A stretch of 64,000 nucleotides of DNA, taken from assembly GCF_029626265.1 (NCBI RefSeq), contig NZ_JARUBN010000001.1, forward strand, positions 4,030,001 to 4,094,000, given 5' to 3'. The notes under the pieces are model-generated. The model was not told the DNA's origin. It made no database searches and saw only the letters and a list, made by a program, of their open reading frames with translations. This document shows, piece by piece, positions 51,701 to 61,960 of the stretch (the stretch's first letter is position 1; each line of letters begins with the position of its first letter). Origin of the DNA: Micromonospora sp. WMMD1102 (GTDB lineage: Bacteria > Actinomycetota > Actinomycetes > Mycobacteriales > Micromonosporaceae). The position numbers and the translations under genes were made by a program.

Positions 51701-52174
51701 ATGCTGCGGATGTCGCTGTCCGTCGCCGATCTCGCGAGCATCGGATTCGCCGTCTCCCCTGCCTGGGAGGTCGTCGCGAGCCTGCGGGTGCTCCGCGATC
51801 CCGGTGCGCACGCCGTGCACCTGCCCTGGGTGGGCCGGCGCCGGGCCGCAGTGCTGGCCTCCCCCGACCTGCGGCAACTGCGCGACCTGGCGGTCACCCC
51901 GGAACGGAAGCTGCCTGGCTTCCTCGCCCCGGCACCGCACTCACCCGTCGCCGAGCCCGAAACCGAGTTCGCGGCGGTACGGCAGACCCCGGCCACGGTC
52001 GTCCGCGAAGAACTCGCGCTGGTGTACGGCGACCGCCTGCCGGCCTCGCTGACGGAGTTGCGCCGCGCGCCGCGCCGTGCCCTGCCGGCGATCGTGGAGC
52101 AGATCCGGACGTACTGGGAACTCGCGCTGGCACCGTACTGGGGGCGGATGCGCGGGCTCCTGGAGGCGACGTGA
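51701..52174 (+). CDS. ArsR-type regulator, N-terminal half (frameshift-split)
   Basis: 157 aa from ATG 51701. Corresponds to the N-terminal DUF5937-like domain of actinomycete ArsR regulators of about 330 aa (LSVADLASIGFAVSPAWEVVASLRVL; LAPYWGRMRGLLEA). It stops at TGA 52172-52174, where homologues continue without a break into E-A-D-x-x-x-R-A-R. The continuation is found in the +1 frame, so a one-base deletion near 52165-52171 or a split gene coupled through TGATG is likely. Confidence 0.75.
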   Translation: MLRMSLSVADLASIGFAVSPAWEVVASLRVLRDPGAHAVHLPWVGRRRAAVLASPDLRQLRDLAVTPERKLPGFLAPAPHSPVAEPETEFAAVRQTPATVVREELALVYGDRLPASLTELRRAPRRALPAIVEQIRTYWELALAPYWGRMRGLLEAT

Positions 52175-52671
52175 TGTTCCGGGCCCGACGACTGGCCGAT
52201 TCCGGCCCGCAGAGGATGTTCGCCGAACTCGATCCCACGGTCTCCTGGTCCGACGGCGTCCTGGCGGTGGACCGGCCCGACCTGGACCTGCACTACCAAC
52301 TCGGCGGGCGTGGCCTGGTGCTCGTGCCGTCGCTGTTCGCCTGGCCCAACGTCTTCGTCAAAGCGTCCGAACCCTGGGCGCCGGTGCTGCGTTATTCCGC
52401 CCGGGGCGTGGGTTCGATGTGGCACACCGACCAACCCGCCCCCGAGTTGGCCCTGGTGCTCGGCCGGGCCAGGGCGAGCCTGCTGGCCGAGTTGGCGACT
52501 CCGTCGACGACGACATCGCTGGCCCGGCGCACCGGACTGGCCTCGAGCGGCGTCTCGGCCCACCTCTCCCGGCTCGCGGCAGCCGGCCTGGTCGCCCGGC
52601 AGCGGGCCGGTCGGCTGGTCTTCTACGTACGCACCGCGCGGGCCGACGCGCTGTTCGGCGCACCGCCGTGA
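52174..52671 (+). CDS. ArsR-type regulator, C-terminal helix-turn-helix half
   Basis: 165 aa from ATG 52174, whose A is the last base of the previous stop (TGATG). Contains the second half of the DUF5937 region (LVPSLFAWPNVFV) and a winged helix (SLARRTGLASSGVSAHLSRLAAAGLV) at about residues 110-160. With the previous ORF it would make one repressor controlling the divergent MFS pump. It could function alone as a coupled, split protein. Confidence 0.75.
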   Translation: MFRARRLADSGPQRMFAELDPTVSWSDGVLAVDRPDLDLHYQLGGRGLVLVPSLFAWPNVFVKASEPWAPVLRYSARGVGSMWHTDQPAPELALVLGRARASLLAELATPSTTTSLARRTGLASSGVSAHLSRLAAAGLVARQRAGRLVFYVRTARADALFGAPP

Positions 52672-53353
52672 CCCCGACCGCCGTGGCCGACCGGCTGTGG
52701 CCGGGATTGCCGCCGAACTGGCGAGACCGAAGAAGTCGTTTCTCGGGTCGGGGCTCGCGAGGTTGCTGCTCGACCTGGGTCTCGCAGTCGATCGGTTTCA
52801 TGGGCGGGAGCCCATCGTCCTGCGCCTGTTGCACATTCGCGAACGACCTGGCCGACGTGTGTGGATAACGTCCGGACCGAACACGTTTCGAGCGGCCCGC
52901 CGAATTTCGCTGTGCCGTTCTCGGCTCTCCCTCGGCCGCGGGTCGGACAGCGTGTCCGTCCGTACGGAAGTCGACCCGTGGAGACTGTCGGACGGGTGCG
53001 AGCGGATGTCGACGAGCCGGCTCTCAGCGAATCGGATCGTAGGAGCCGGACGACTTTTATGTTGCCGTAAACCGTGCGCCCCCGGGCCGGGTCGACGGGT
53101 CGACGCATGCCATGCGATGCTCGACCACACCGGTTCATCGCTTTTCCACGGGAACTGCTGGAATCATTCGAGCCGCTTCCAGGAGCGCTCTCCTGACACC
53201 GTCTTTCTTGAGCCTGGTAAGCACCGGCCGATGCCTCGGCGACGCTTTCCGCGCTTACCGGAACGGACCGACTCGGAGTGCCGTACGCGCACGGGCGAGT
53301 TCCGAACGTTCGGGTGAGATGCGGTACACAATTGCCAGGTTATTGTCAGGGCC
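52672..53353. other. 682-bp region without a recognised gene
   Basis: Lower GC than the flanks, especially 52850-53350, with no domain-bearing frame. A frame from 52310 stays open to 53317 but its sequence shows no coding pattern. TACACA (53325-53330) could be a -10 element for the GGDEF-EAL gene. Possibly gene debris or a regulatory/RNA region. Confidence 0.5.
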
Positions 53354-55720
53354 GTGACGCGAGAGGCGCTTCGGTCGGTGGCGGGACCCGCGGTCGATGT
53401 CGCTGCTGCCGGGAACTGCCGGGCTGCCCCACGATATGTGCTGGCCAGTACCGGAATCGCGGCCGTCGGCACCGCCTGGTACGTCGCGTACCTGACGGTC
53501 GGCGCCGGTAGCGAGGCGCTGGCCTACGTATTCGTTCCCGCCGGCGGTGTGCTCGCCACCGCCGCCGTGCTGCACATGCTCCGGGGCGGCGCCCTCAACC
53601 CGGTCGCCCGACGCTTCTGGCGGGCCCTGCTCGGCGCGGCCGGCGTGATCACGATCGGGTACGGCTGGCTGGCGGTGGACATGCTGACGCACGCCGCCGA
53701 GGCGCGTACCCGCAGCATGCCGTTGCCGGCCGCGGCCTGCGTGGCGATCGGGTTCGGCACCGCCATCTGGGCGGTGGCCCGGGTGCCCGTCGTGCTGCCC
53801 GGCGGCGTCGAGTGGTGGCGCATGGTGCTCGACCGCACGATCGCGTTCCTCGGCTGCGCGACCGTGCTGTGGTATCTCGGACTGGCCCCGATGTTCTCCG
53901 CCGAGGAGCCGTGGAGCCGGCAGGCGATGGCACTGGTCGGGCTCGCGTTCCTGGTCGCGGTGGGAGCCGCGACGAAGGTCTCGTACGTCCTGGGTGGCCC
54001 GGTCGACCGCGTCGCGCTGCGGCTCGTCGCGGCCAGCGGTGGCGTCACCGCGGGGATCGTGGCCGTGCTCGCGGTGCGGTTCGGGTACGCCGCCGGTATC
54101 GCCGCCCAGGCGGTCGTGATGCCGCTGACCCCGGTGCTGGCCACGCTGGGTGTCGCGGCACAGTGGCGGGCCGACCTGGGGCTTCGTCGTGCCCCGGCCC
54201 GCAGCGGCGTGCTGCTGCCCTACCTGGCCGTGCTGGCGGTGGACGTGCCGCTGGTCGCGGTCGCGGCCGGGGCGCCGCTGGGCTGGCCGGTCCGGGTCGT
54301 CCTGGTCGCCGCGGTGGTGGTGACCGCGCTGGTCGGGGCCCGGCAGTTCATCGCGTTCCGGGAGAATGCCCGGCTGCTGCGGAACACGCGCCTCCAGGAG
54401 GAGCGCCTACAGTACGAGGTCAGCCACGACGCCCTCACCGGGTTGGCCAACCGGGCACTGTTCCGGGACCGGCTCGCGACCGCGCTGGCCGCGACGGCAC
54501 CGGCGTCGGTGCTCCTGGTCGACCTGGACGACTTCAAGACCGTCAACGACCTGCTCGGCCACGGTGTCGGCGACCGGTTGCTCGTCTCGGTGGCGCGGTT
54601 GTTGCGGGCCGAGGTCGGCGAGCACGGCCTGCCGGTGCGGGTGGCCGGCGACGAGTTCGCGGTGTTGCTCACCGGCGCCGACGCCGACCCCGAGGAGCTG
54701 GCCGGCCGCCTGCTGTCCGCACTCAACCGCCCGATCAGCGAACACCGCCTGCTGGTGCAGGCCAGCATCGGCATCGCCGCCGCCGAACCCGGCGCGACCG
54801 TCGACTCGGTGCTGCGGGACGCCGACGTCGCGATGTACACCGCCAAGCAGCGCGGCAAGGCGAGCTTCGTGCGGTACGCGGACGGCATGGGCGAGCCCGT
54901 GCTGGCGCACATGCAGCTCGGCGGCGAGCTGCGGCGGGCCCTCGACAACGACGAGCTGCGGGTGGTCTACCAGCCGATCCTCCGGCTGCGCGACAATCGG
55001 CTGGTCGGGGTCGAGGCGCTGGTCCGCTGGCATCACCCGACCCGTGGTGTGGTCTGTCCGGGCGAGTTCATCCCGGCGGCCGAGCGGACCGGTCTGATCG
55101 TGCCGCTGGGCCGGTTCGTGCTGCGCGAGACGTGCCGGCAGGCGGCGGCGTGGTCGTCCGAGTACGGGCCGGACGCGCTGCGGGAGGCGGGGTTGAACGT
55201 CTCTGCGCGGCAGCTGCACGACCCCGACTTCGTGTCCGACGTGGCCGCCGCGCTCGCCGACAGCGGGCTGCCCTGTGAGCGGCTCGTGCTGGAGGTGACC
55301 GAGTCTGCGGTGCTTCGGGGTCAGCAGGTTTCCCGGGCACTGTACGAACTCGACCGGATGGGTATCCGGCTGTCCCTGGACGACTTCGGCACCGGCGAGT
55401 CGTCGCTGAGCCTGCTGCGCGCCTTCCCGGCCGCGATCGTGAAGCTCGACAAGTCCTTCGTCGACGGCATCGAGATCGATGACGGCCAGCCGGCCGCCGC
55501 CGACGCCCGGCAGGCGGTGGCCCGGGCGGTGATCCAGCTCGCCCGTGCCCTCCGCCTGGACACCGTCGCCGAGGGGATCGAGAACGCCGCGCAGGCCGCC
55601 GTGCTCCGGGAACTCGGTTACACCTGCGGGCAGGGATACCACCTGGCCCGGCCGATGACCGCGGACGGCGTGTCGCGGCTACTGGCCCGCCAGCAGACGG
55701 TGGCGTCCGCGGACCGCTGA
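53354..55720 (+). CDS. Membrane GGDEF-EAL c-di-GMP signalling protein
   Basis: 788 aa from GTG 53354. Nine or ten hydrophobic helices fill residues about 25-345. GGDEF domain about 365-520: the active site reads AGDEF (431-435), which often still permits diguanylate cyclase activity. EAL domain about 535-780 with E554-A555-L556 and DDFGTGESSLSLL, so phosphodiesterase residues look intact. Could make or degrade c-di-GMP in response to a membrane signal; the net direction is not clear. Confidence 0.94.
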   Translation: MTREALRSVAGPAVDVAAAGNCRAAPRYVLASTGIAAVGTAWYVAYLTVGAGSEALAYVFVPAGGVLATAAVLHMLRGGALNPVARRFWRALLGAAGVITIGYGWLAVDMLTHAAEARTRSMPLPAAACVAIGFGTAIWAVARVPVVLPGGVEWWRMVLDRTIAFLGCATVLWYLGLAPMFSAEEPWSRQAMALVGLAFLVAVGAATKVSYVLGGPVDRVALRLVAASGGVTAGIVAVLAVRFGYAAGIAAQAVVMPLTPVLATLGVAAQWRADLGLRRAPARSGVLLPYLAVLAVDVPLVAVAAGAPLGWPVRVVLVAAVVVTALVGARQFIAFRENARLLRNTRLQEERLQYEVSHDALTGLANRALFRDRLATALAATAPASVLLVDLDDFKTVNDLLGHGVGDRLLVSVARLLRAEVGEHGLPVRVAGDEFAVLLTGADADPEELAGRLLSALNRPISEHRLLVQASIGIAAAEPGATVDSVLRDADVAMYTAKQRGKASFVRYADGMGEPVLAHMQLGGELRRALDNDELRVVYQPILRLRDNRLVGVEALVRWHHPTRGVVCPGEFIPAAERTGLIVPLGRFVLRETCRQAAAWSSEYGPDALREAGLNVSARQLHDPDFVSDVAAALADSGLPCERLVLEVTESAVLRGQQVSRALYELDRMGIRLSLDDFGTGESSLSLLRAFPAAIVKLDKSFVDGIEIDDGQPAAADARQAVARAVIQLARALRLDTVAEGIENAAQAAVLRELGYTCGQGYHLARPMTADGVSRLLARQQTVASADR

Positions 55721-55770
55721 CGCACCAGCAGACCGCCGGCCCCGTCCCGGCTCGACGGGCGGGCGGTGGC

Positions 55771-56826
55771 TCAGCCCGCCGGCGCCGCCGTGCTCGCCCG
55801 AACGGTCAGGGTGGTCGCCAGTTCGAGGCCGGTCCGCTCGGTCGTCTCTCCCCGGCCGAGCGCGAGGGCCAGCTCGGTCGCGGCCACGGCCATCTCGGTG
55901 AGCGGCTGGTGGACCGTGGTCAGCGGCGGGTCGACCAGGGCGGCTACGGGCAGGTCGTCGAAGCCGACCACGCTCAGGTCGGCCGGGACCCGCAGGTTGA
56001 GTGCCCGTGCCGCCCGGTAGACCCCGAGCGCCTGAAGGTCGTTGCTGGCGAAGACGGCCGAGGGACGTTCCGGGCGGTCGAGCAGGTGCACGGCGGCCGC
56101 GTGGCCGTCCGAGGTGGTGAGCTCGGCACGAGCGACGAGATCCGCGTCGACCGGCAGGCCGGCCGCCTCCATCGCCGCGCGGTAGCCGTCCAGCCTGGCG
56201 CGGCAGCAGAGCACCCGGTCGGGACCGGCGACCATGGCGATGCGCCGGTGTCCGAGCCGGATCAGGTGCCGGGTGGCCGACCGGCCGCCGGCCCAGTTCG
56301 TCGCTCCGACGAAGGGAACCCCGTCGGGCAGCTCGACCGTGGGGTCGAAGACCACGAACGGAATCCCCCGGGCCCGGAGCAGGTCCCGCTGCTCGGACGA
56401 GAGCTGGGCCACCGACACGATGCAGTCCGGGCGGCGTGCCAGGGTGTCGTCGATCCAGTAGTGGATCGCGTTGTGCTCCGGCCCGAACTCGGTGAGTACC
56501 ACGCCGACCCGGTTCTGCCGAGCCACCCGTTCCACGCCACGGATGATCTCGATGCCCCACATGTGCTCCAGCTGGTCGAAGACCAGCTCCATCATGTTGC
56601 TGCGGATGGTGGGCGCCGGCCTGCGGTATCCGAACTGGCTGATCAACGCCTCCACCTTGGCACGCGTGTCGGGGGCCACGCCGGAACGCCCGTTGATCAC
56701 CTTCGAGACCGTCGGGACCGAGACCCCCGCCGTCGCCGCGATGTAGGAGATCGTCACCGGACGGGCCGGATCGCCACGCGGCTCTTCCCGGTCGGCGACC
56801 GCCTCGCCCGATTCGGCGTGTGACAC
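55771..56826 (-). CDS. LacI-family transcriptional regulator
   Basis: 351 aa from GTG at 56826 behind GGGAAGGGGG. LacI helix-turn-helix ISYIAATAGVSVPTVSKVING (about residues 27-47), with a 25-residue acidic/basic leader, then a periplasmic-binding-type sensor domain ending ELALALGRG. No sugar operon adjoins it; the LPMO gene 2 kb away has a LacI-type operator, but a link is only speculative. Convergent with the GGDEF-EAL gene. Confidence 0.95.
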   Translation of the reverse strand: MSHAESGEAVADREEPRGDPARPVTISYIAATAGVSVPTVSKVINGRSGVAPDTRAKVEALISQFGYRRPAPTIRSNMMELVFDQLEHMWGIEIIRGVERVARQNRVGVVLTEFGPEHNAIHYWIDDTLARRPDCIVSVAQLSSEQRDLLRARGIPFVVFDPTVELPDGVPFVGATNWAGGRSATRHLIRLGHRRIAMVAGPDRVLCCRARLDGYRAAMEAAGLPVDADLVARAELTTSDGHAAAVHLLDRPERPSAVFASNDLQALGVYRAARALNLRVPADLSVVGFDDLPVAALVDPPLTTVHQPLTEMAVAATELALALGRGETTERTGLELATTLTVRASTAAPAG

Positions 56827-57027
56827 CTGGCCCCCTTCCCGCCCAGCCGGCCGGGCGGTCGGTCGGGCGACCGTCGTCGGGCGCCGGGCACGGAGCAACG
56901 ATAGTCTCCCGGCCCGGACGAGGCCGGCGGAGGATCCGGAGCCGGCCGGGCAGGAGCTGGGGAAGTTACGTGAAGGTGTGGTGAGCACGGCCGTTGGCCA
57001 GCCCCGGCGGCGCTACCTTCGGCGGCT

Positions 57028-58119
57028 ATGGAGACCGTGGACGTACTCGTCGTCGGCGCCGGCCTCGCCGGTCTGCACAGCGCACGCCTGCTCGCCGAAC
57101 AGGGCCATGACGTACTCGTCGTCGACCGTCGACGTGCCCTCGACTCGGGCATCCGCACCACCGGCATCTTCGTCCGCCGTACCCTGGACGACTTCGCGCT
57201 GCCGGCCGAGCATCTCGGGCCGGCGATCCGCCGGGTGCTGCTCTACCCGCCGTCGCTGCGGCGGCCGGTCGAGCTGACCAGCTCACGCGACGAGTTCCGG
57301 GTCGCCGACATGGCCGGCGTCTACGCCCATGCGCTGGCCGGGGCGAGGCGGGCCGGTGCGCGGGTACGCCTCGGCGTCTCCTACCCGGTGGCCGGGGTCG
57401 CGGCCCGATTCACCATCGGCGCCGACGGCGCCCGGTCGACGGTCGCCCGCCGGCTCGGGCTCGACGTCAACCGGCGGGTCATCGTCGGCGTCGAGGAGGT
57501 GTACCCGGTGGCCGGCGCCGCCGGGCCGCCGACGTTCCACTGCGTGGTCGATCCCCGGCTCGCCCCCGGCTACCTCGGCTGGGTGGTCGACGACGGGCGG
57601 CACGCGCACGTCGGGCTGGCCGGGCAGCCGGACCGGCTGGCCGGACCGCTGCCCCGGCTGCTGCGTACCTTCGGTCAGGGTTTCGGCCAGTTGCCGGTGC
57701 CGACCGGCCCGGTGGGTCGGCGCGGCGGGCCGATCCCGGTCGGTGGGGTGCTGCGCCGGATCGCCTGCCCGGCCGGGCTGCTCGTCGGGGATGCCGCGGG
57801 TGCGGTGTCGCCGCTGACCGCCGGCGGTCTCGACCCGTGCCTGCGGATGTCGGAACTGGCTGCCGCGGTGACCGGTGACTATCTGCGCGGCGGGGACGCG
57901 TCGGTGCTGCGGCACTACGACGGAGCGGCACTCCGGGCGCGGTTCCGGGTCCGGCTGCTGCTGCGGCACGCGCTGTCCGGGGTACGGTCGCCGGCCCTCG
58001 CCGAGGCCGGCTTCGCCCTGCTGCGGGCGGCGCCGGGGCGGGCCGCCGCCTCCCGGGTGCTCTTCGGCCACGGGTCGTTCCCGGACGCGCCCTACAACTG
58101 GCGGACCGCCCCGGCCTGA
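57028..58119 (+). CDS. FAD-dependent oxidoreductase (geranylgeranyl-reductase-like)
   Basis: 363 aa from ATG 57028. N-terminal FAD Rossmann motif VLVVGAGLAGLHSARLLAEQGHDVLVVDR (residues 5-33), a mid-protein TIGADGARSTVARRLGL and a second flavin motif LLVGDAAGAVSPLTAGGLDPCL. Layout fits the geranylgeranyl reductase or PHBH-like monooxygenase group but is shorter than most. Substrate unknown; monocistronic. Confidence 0.88.
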   Translation: METVDVLVVGAGLAGLHSARLLAEQGHDVLVVDRRRALDSGIRTTGIFVRRTLDDFALPAEHLGPAIRRVLLYPPSLRRPVELTSSRDEFRVADMAGVYAHALAGARRAGARVRLGVSYPVAGVAARFTIGADGARSTVARRLGLDVNRRVIVGVEEVYPVAGAAGPPTFHCVVDPRLAPGYLGWVVDDGRHAHVGLAGQPDRLAGPLPRLLRTFGQGFGQLPVPTGPVGRRGGPIPVGGVLRRIACPAGLLVGDAAGAVSPLTAGGLDPCLRMSELAAAVTGDYLRGGDASVLRHYDGAALRARFRVRLLLRHALSGVRSPALAEAGFALLRAAPGRAAASRVLFGHGSFPDAPYNWRTAPA

Positions 58120-58133
58120 GGCTCGGATACGGG

Positions 58134-58167
58134 CTCCGGCCCAGGACGCGGACGTCCTGGGCCGGAG
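58134..58167. terminator. Strong hairpin between convergent genes
   Basis: CTCCGGCCCAGGAC (58134-58147) and its exact complement (58154-58167) form a 14-bp stem with a 6-nt loop, between the FAD oxidoreductase and the LPMO gene. Bidirectional terminator. Confidence 0.8.
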
Positions 58168-58249
58168 TGGTGCGGTGACCGTCGATCGGCCGTCCGACCG
58201 GCCGGATCGGCCGTCGGTAAGCCGTTCGACCGGACGGATCAGCCGTCGA

Positions 58250-58930
58250 TCAGACGAAGTTCACGTCGCTGCACCACATGTACGCCTGGTCGAGGTGCGA
58301 GGCCTGCCAGATGACGAACACGATGTGGCGTCCGGTGTACCCGTTGGTCGAGACGTTGAACGAGATGTTCTGCGCCGGCGCGTAACGTCCGGTCGTCGTC
58401 ACCAGGTCGAGGTTGCCCCAACCGAGTCGCTGGGTGGTGGGGTTGAACCCGTTCTTGCTGACGTAGACGCGGAAGTAGTCGGCACCGTGGCTGGCCTGGT
58501 CGTACAGCTGGACCGTGAAGTTGCGACTGACGTTGGTCGCCTTCCAGTTCCCCGGGGTGTTCAGGCTGTTGTTCCGGGAGAGGGCGTTGCTGCACAGCTG
58601 CCCGTCCGGGGTCGAGCCCTGGAAGTTCGCCCGGAGGCCGTCCCGCAGCGCGCTCATCCAGTTCCACATGGTGTCAGGGTTCGCCTGGAACGCCTGGTAA
58701 CACATGGGGTCCTGCTGCTGCATGGCCGGGTTCATGTGGTTGTTGCCCCAGTCCTTCCAGCACTGGTAGGCCCGGGACTGCGGGTTGATGATGGTGCCGT
58801 GGGCCTGGGCCGGTGCGGCCCAGGGCAGCACGCCGACCATCATGGTGACCACCAGGGCGAGTACCCGCAGGGGCTGGCGGACGGCCGACCGGGATCGCCG
58901 GACGGACTGGTCGGGCGTGGGTGGACGCAT
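58250..58930 (-). CDS. AA10 lytic polysaccharide monooxygenase
   Basis: 226 aa from ATG at 58930 with GGAGGA seven bases upstream. Signal peptide cleaved after AQA so that the mature protein begins at H44, the first histidine-brace residue; the second is H148 (ASHGADYF). Mature domain of about 183 aa, with no carbohydrate-binding module attached. Cu-dependent oxidative cleavage of chitin or cellulose. Its upstream region has a CebR-box-like operator, pointing to cellobiose-type control. Confidence 0.95.
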   Translation of the reverse strand: MRPPTPDQSVRRSRSAVRQPLRVLALVVTMMVGVLPWAAPAQAHGTIINPQSRAYQCWKDWGNNHMNPAMQQQDPMCYQAFQANPDTMWNWMSALRDGLRANFQGSTPDGQLCSNALSRNNSLNTPGNWKATNVSRNFTVQLYDQASHGADYFRVYVSKNGFNPTTQRLGWGNLDLVTTTGRYAPAQNISFNVSTNGYTGRHIVFVIWQASHLDQAYMWCSDVNFV

Positions 58931-58960
58931 AGTAGTTCCTCCGATCTGGGGCGCTGAAGA

Positions 58961-60460
58961 TCAGCTTGGGAGCGCTTCCAGTATTACATCGACAGCTGTG
59001 TATATCAACAATGATCTGTTTTTGGGGTAAGTGTGCGGCCTTGGCCCGAGTCGCCGTGGATCGGGCCGCCGCCCCGGCCCGTGCTGACCGCCGTCCCTAC
59101 CGGCGGCGTCACCGGGCCGGGCGACGGTCGGGCGACGGGCACTGCCACGGCACCCGGTGGGCGGGCGACCGGGGCCCACCCTGCGACGACGGCGCCGGCG
59201 GGATGTTGTGCCGGCGCGGAAGAGGTTCCCGGGATCGTACGCGGCCTTCACCAGGCGCAGCCGCCGGTGGTCGGCGGCCGAGTACGCGGTCGCCGTGCGG
59301 CGGGTGTCGCCGAGGAAGTTGAGGAACGCCCCGCCGACCGTCCACGGGCGCAGCGCCTCGGCCAACCCCGGGACCTCCTCGGCCACGATAACCGAGAACG
59401 GCGCCGCACGCTGGCCGGCCGGTCCCGGATCGGCGCCGGGAGCCGCGATCGCACCGCCCCAGTGCCGCACCTCCACCGTGGACCGCAGGCCGGCCAGCAC
59501 CTCGACCGCCGGATCGGAGAGGTCCCGGAGAAAGTCGTGGTAGCGGGCCGGGGTGCCGCCCATCCGCACCTCCGGGTACGCCACGGTGCGCATCTCGTCG
59601 TGCAGGACGGGGCCCGCCGCCGCGTACAGCGGCCCGAGAAGCCGGCGGGCGCTGTCGGCCTCCCCCGCGTACACGGCCTTGAGCAGCACCACCCGGCGAC
59701 CACGCAACGCCGGTGCGACGTCGTCGGTGTCCGGCATCGTGCAGAGCACCACCGCCGTGCTCATCGCGTCCGGCGCGTCGGCGGCCCAGTCGCGGTACCG
59801 GGCGAGGAACCCGGCGGCGCCGGCCGCCGGGAAGTAGGCGAACCCGGCGTACACCGACGACACCGGATAGAGGCGGAACTCCAACGACGTGACCAGGCCG
59901 AAGTTGCCACCGCCGCCGCGCAGCGCCCAGAACAGCTCCGGGTGGCGGTCGGCGTCGGCGGTGACGGAACGGCCGTCGGCGAGTACCAGCTCGGCCCGTA
60001 ACACGCTGTCGGCGGCCAGGCCGTACCGGCGCCCGAGCCAGCCCATGCCGCCGCCCAGGGTGTACCCGGTGACGCCGACCGTCGCCGAGGAACCGGAGAG
60101 CGGCGCCAGGCCGTACCGGGCAGCGGCGGCGAGCACCTGCCCCCATCGGGTGCCGGGACCGACCCGGGCGGTCCGCCGGTACGGGTCGACGGACACCCCG
60201 GCCATCCCGCCGGTACGCAGCAGGATGCCGCCGTCGAGCCCCAGATGGGTACCGTGTCCGGTGGCCTGGACCGCGATCGGCAGCTCCCCGGCGGCCGCCG
60301 CGTCGACGGCGGCCCGGACGTCGGCCACCCCGGTCGCCTCGACCACGGCCACCGGCCGGTGCGACACCGCCGGGTGCAGCGCCCGGCAACGCTCGTCGAA
60401 ACCCTCGTCGCCCGGCCGGTACACCCGGCCCGTCAGGCGCTGTGTGCGAAGCAGAGTCAT
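58961..60460 (-). CDS. BBE-type FAD-linked oxidase with frameshifted C-terminus
   Basis: 499 aa from ATG at 60460. PCMH-type FAD domain with ATGHGTHLG (covalent-flavin His), TVGVTGYTLGGGMGWLGRRYGLA and RGGGGNFGLVT; the second covalent cysteine motif is absent. The family normally ends DPGNLFR-x-x-x-NIPP. Here DPGNLFR is followed by an Arg-rich tail of about 85 residues, while NIPPAP is present in another frame just after (stop near 59109). A two-base insertion or one-base loss near 59210-59225 is likely. The tail runs across the LPMO promoter. Confidence 0.85.
   Translation of the reverse strand: MTLLRTQRLTGRVYRPGDEGFDERCRALHPAVSHRPVAVVEATGVADVRAAVDAAAAGELPIAVQATGHGTHLGLDGGILLRTGGMAGVSVDPYRRTARVGPGTRWGQVLAAAARYGLAPLSGSSATVGVTGYTLGGGMGWLGRRYGLAADSVLRAELVLADGRSVTADADRHPELFWALRGGGGNFGLVTSLEFRLYPVSSVYAGFAYFPAAGAAGFLARYRDWAADAPDAMSTAVVLCTMPDTDDVAPALRGRRVVLLKAVYAGEADSARRLLGPLYAAAGPVLHDEMRTVAYPEVRMGGTPARYHDFLRDLSDPAVEVLAGLRSTVEVRHWGGAIAAPGADPGPAGQRAAPFSVIVAEEVPGLAEALRPWTVGGAFLNFLGDTRRTATAYSAADHRRLRLVKAAYDPGNLFRAGTTSRRRRRRRVGPGRPPTGCRGSARRPTVARPGDAAGRDGGQHGPGRRPDPRRLGPRPHTYPKNRSLLIYTAVDVILEALPS
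58967..58980. promoter_or_regulatory. CebR-box-like operator upstream of the LPMO gene
   Basis: TGGGAGCGCTTCCA differs at one base from the palindromic CebR consensus TGGGAGCGCTCCCA of Streptomyces. It sits 37 bp upstream of the LPMO start. Confidence 0.75.
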
Positions 60461-60510
60461 CTCGGTCCCCCTGGCTCGGATCGGTCGCCGGGTCAGACCG
60501 GCCGGGGTAC

Positions 60511-60546
60511 GGAAACTCATCGGTCCCGCGGCGATGAGTTCCGGCG
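60511..60546. promoter_or_regulatory. Paired CGATGAGTT(T)CC promoter-like motifs
   Basis: CCGATGAGTTTCC reads on the minus strand (60523-60511) toward the BBE gene, about 50 nt before its start. CGATGAGTTCC reads on the plus strand (60532-60542) toward the STAS gene, about 51 nt before its start. Together they form an inverted repeat. Confidence 0.55.
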
Positions 60547-60911
60547 CGTCGACGAGTCCCACAATCAGTGGCCACAACCGAACGGGAGTCGACGTGCAGC
60601 ACGAGCCGGCACCGCCCCTCCTGGTCATCGATCCCGCCCTCGGGCGGACCGACATCCCGGCACTCTGCGCCCGGCTGGTCGACCTGCTGGCCCGGCATCC
60701 GCGTCAGGGTGGCGTGGTCGTCTGCGACGTCAGCCGGATCGCCGCGCCGAGCGCGGTGACCGTCGACGCCCTCGCCCGGCTGCGGTTGACCGCGCGCCGG
60801 CTCGGCGTCGACCTCCGGCTGCGGGCCGCGCCCGTCCGGCTGCGCCAGCTGCTCGCCCTCACCGGCCTGACGGCGGTCATCCCGCTGGAGGGCGACTCGA
60901 CAGACGGCTCG

Positions 60912-60968
60912 GGCGAGTTGGGCGACCCGGAGAGCGAGTCAGGCGAGCTGGGCGACCCGGAGAGCCGC

Positions 60969-60971
<3 letters not shown>
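60912..60971 (+). repeat. 30-bp tandem duplication at the STAS/sigma gene ends
   Basis: Units at 60912-60941 and 60942-60971 differ at only a few bases. The second carries the antisense sigma stop codon (60969-60971). Confidence 0.85.
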
Positions 60972-61928
<957 letters not shown>

Positions 61929-61960
61929 CGGTTCAACGTACCCGAGCGGGCAAATGCGGC

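Noticed and set aside
52310..53317. 335-residue plus-strand frame across the gap after the ArsR halves
   Set aside because: Overlaps the real helix-turn-helix frame and shows no domain or coding pattern.
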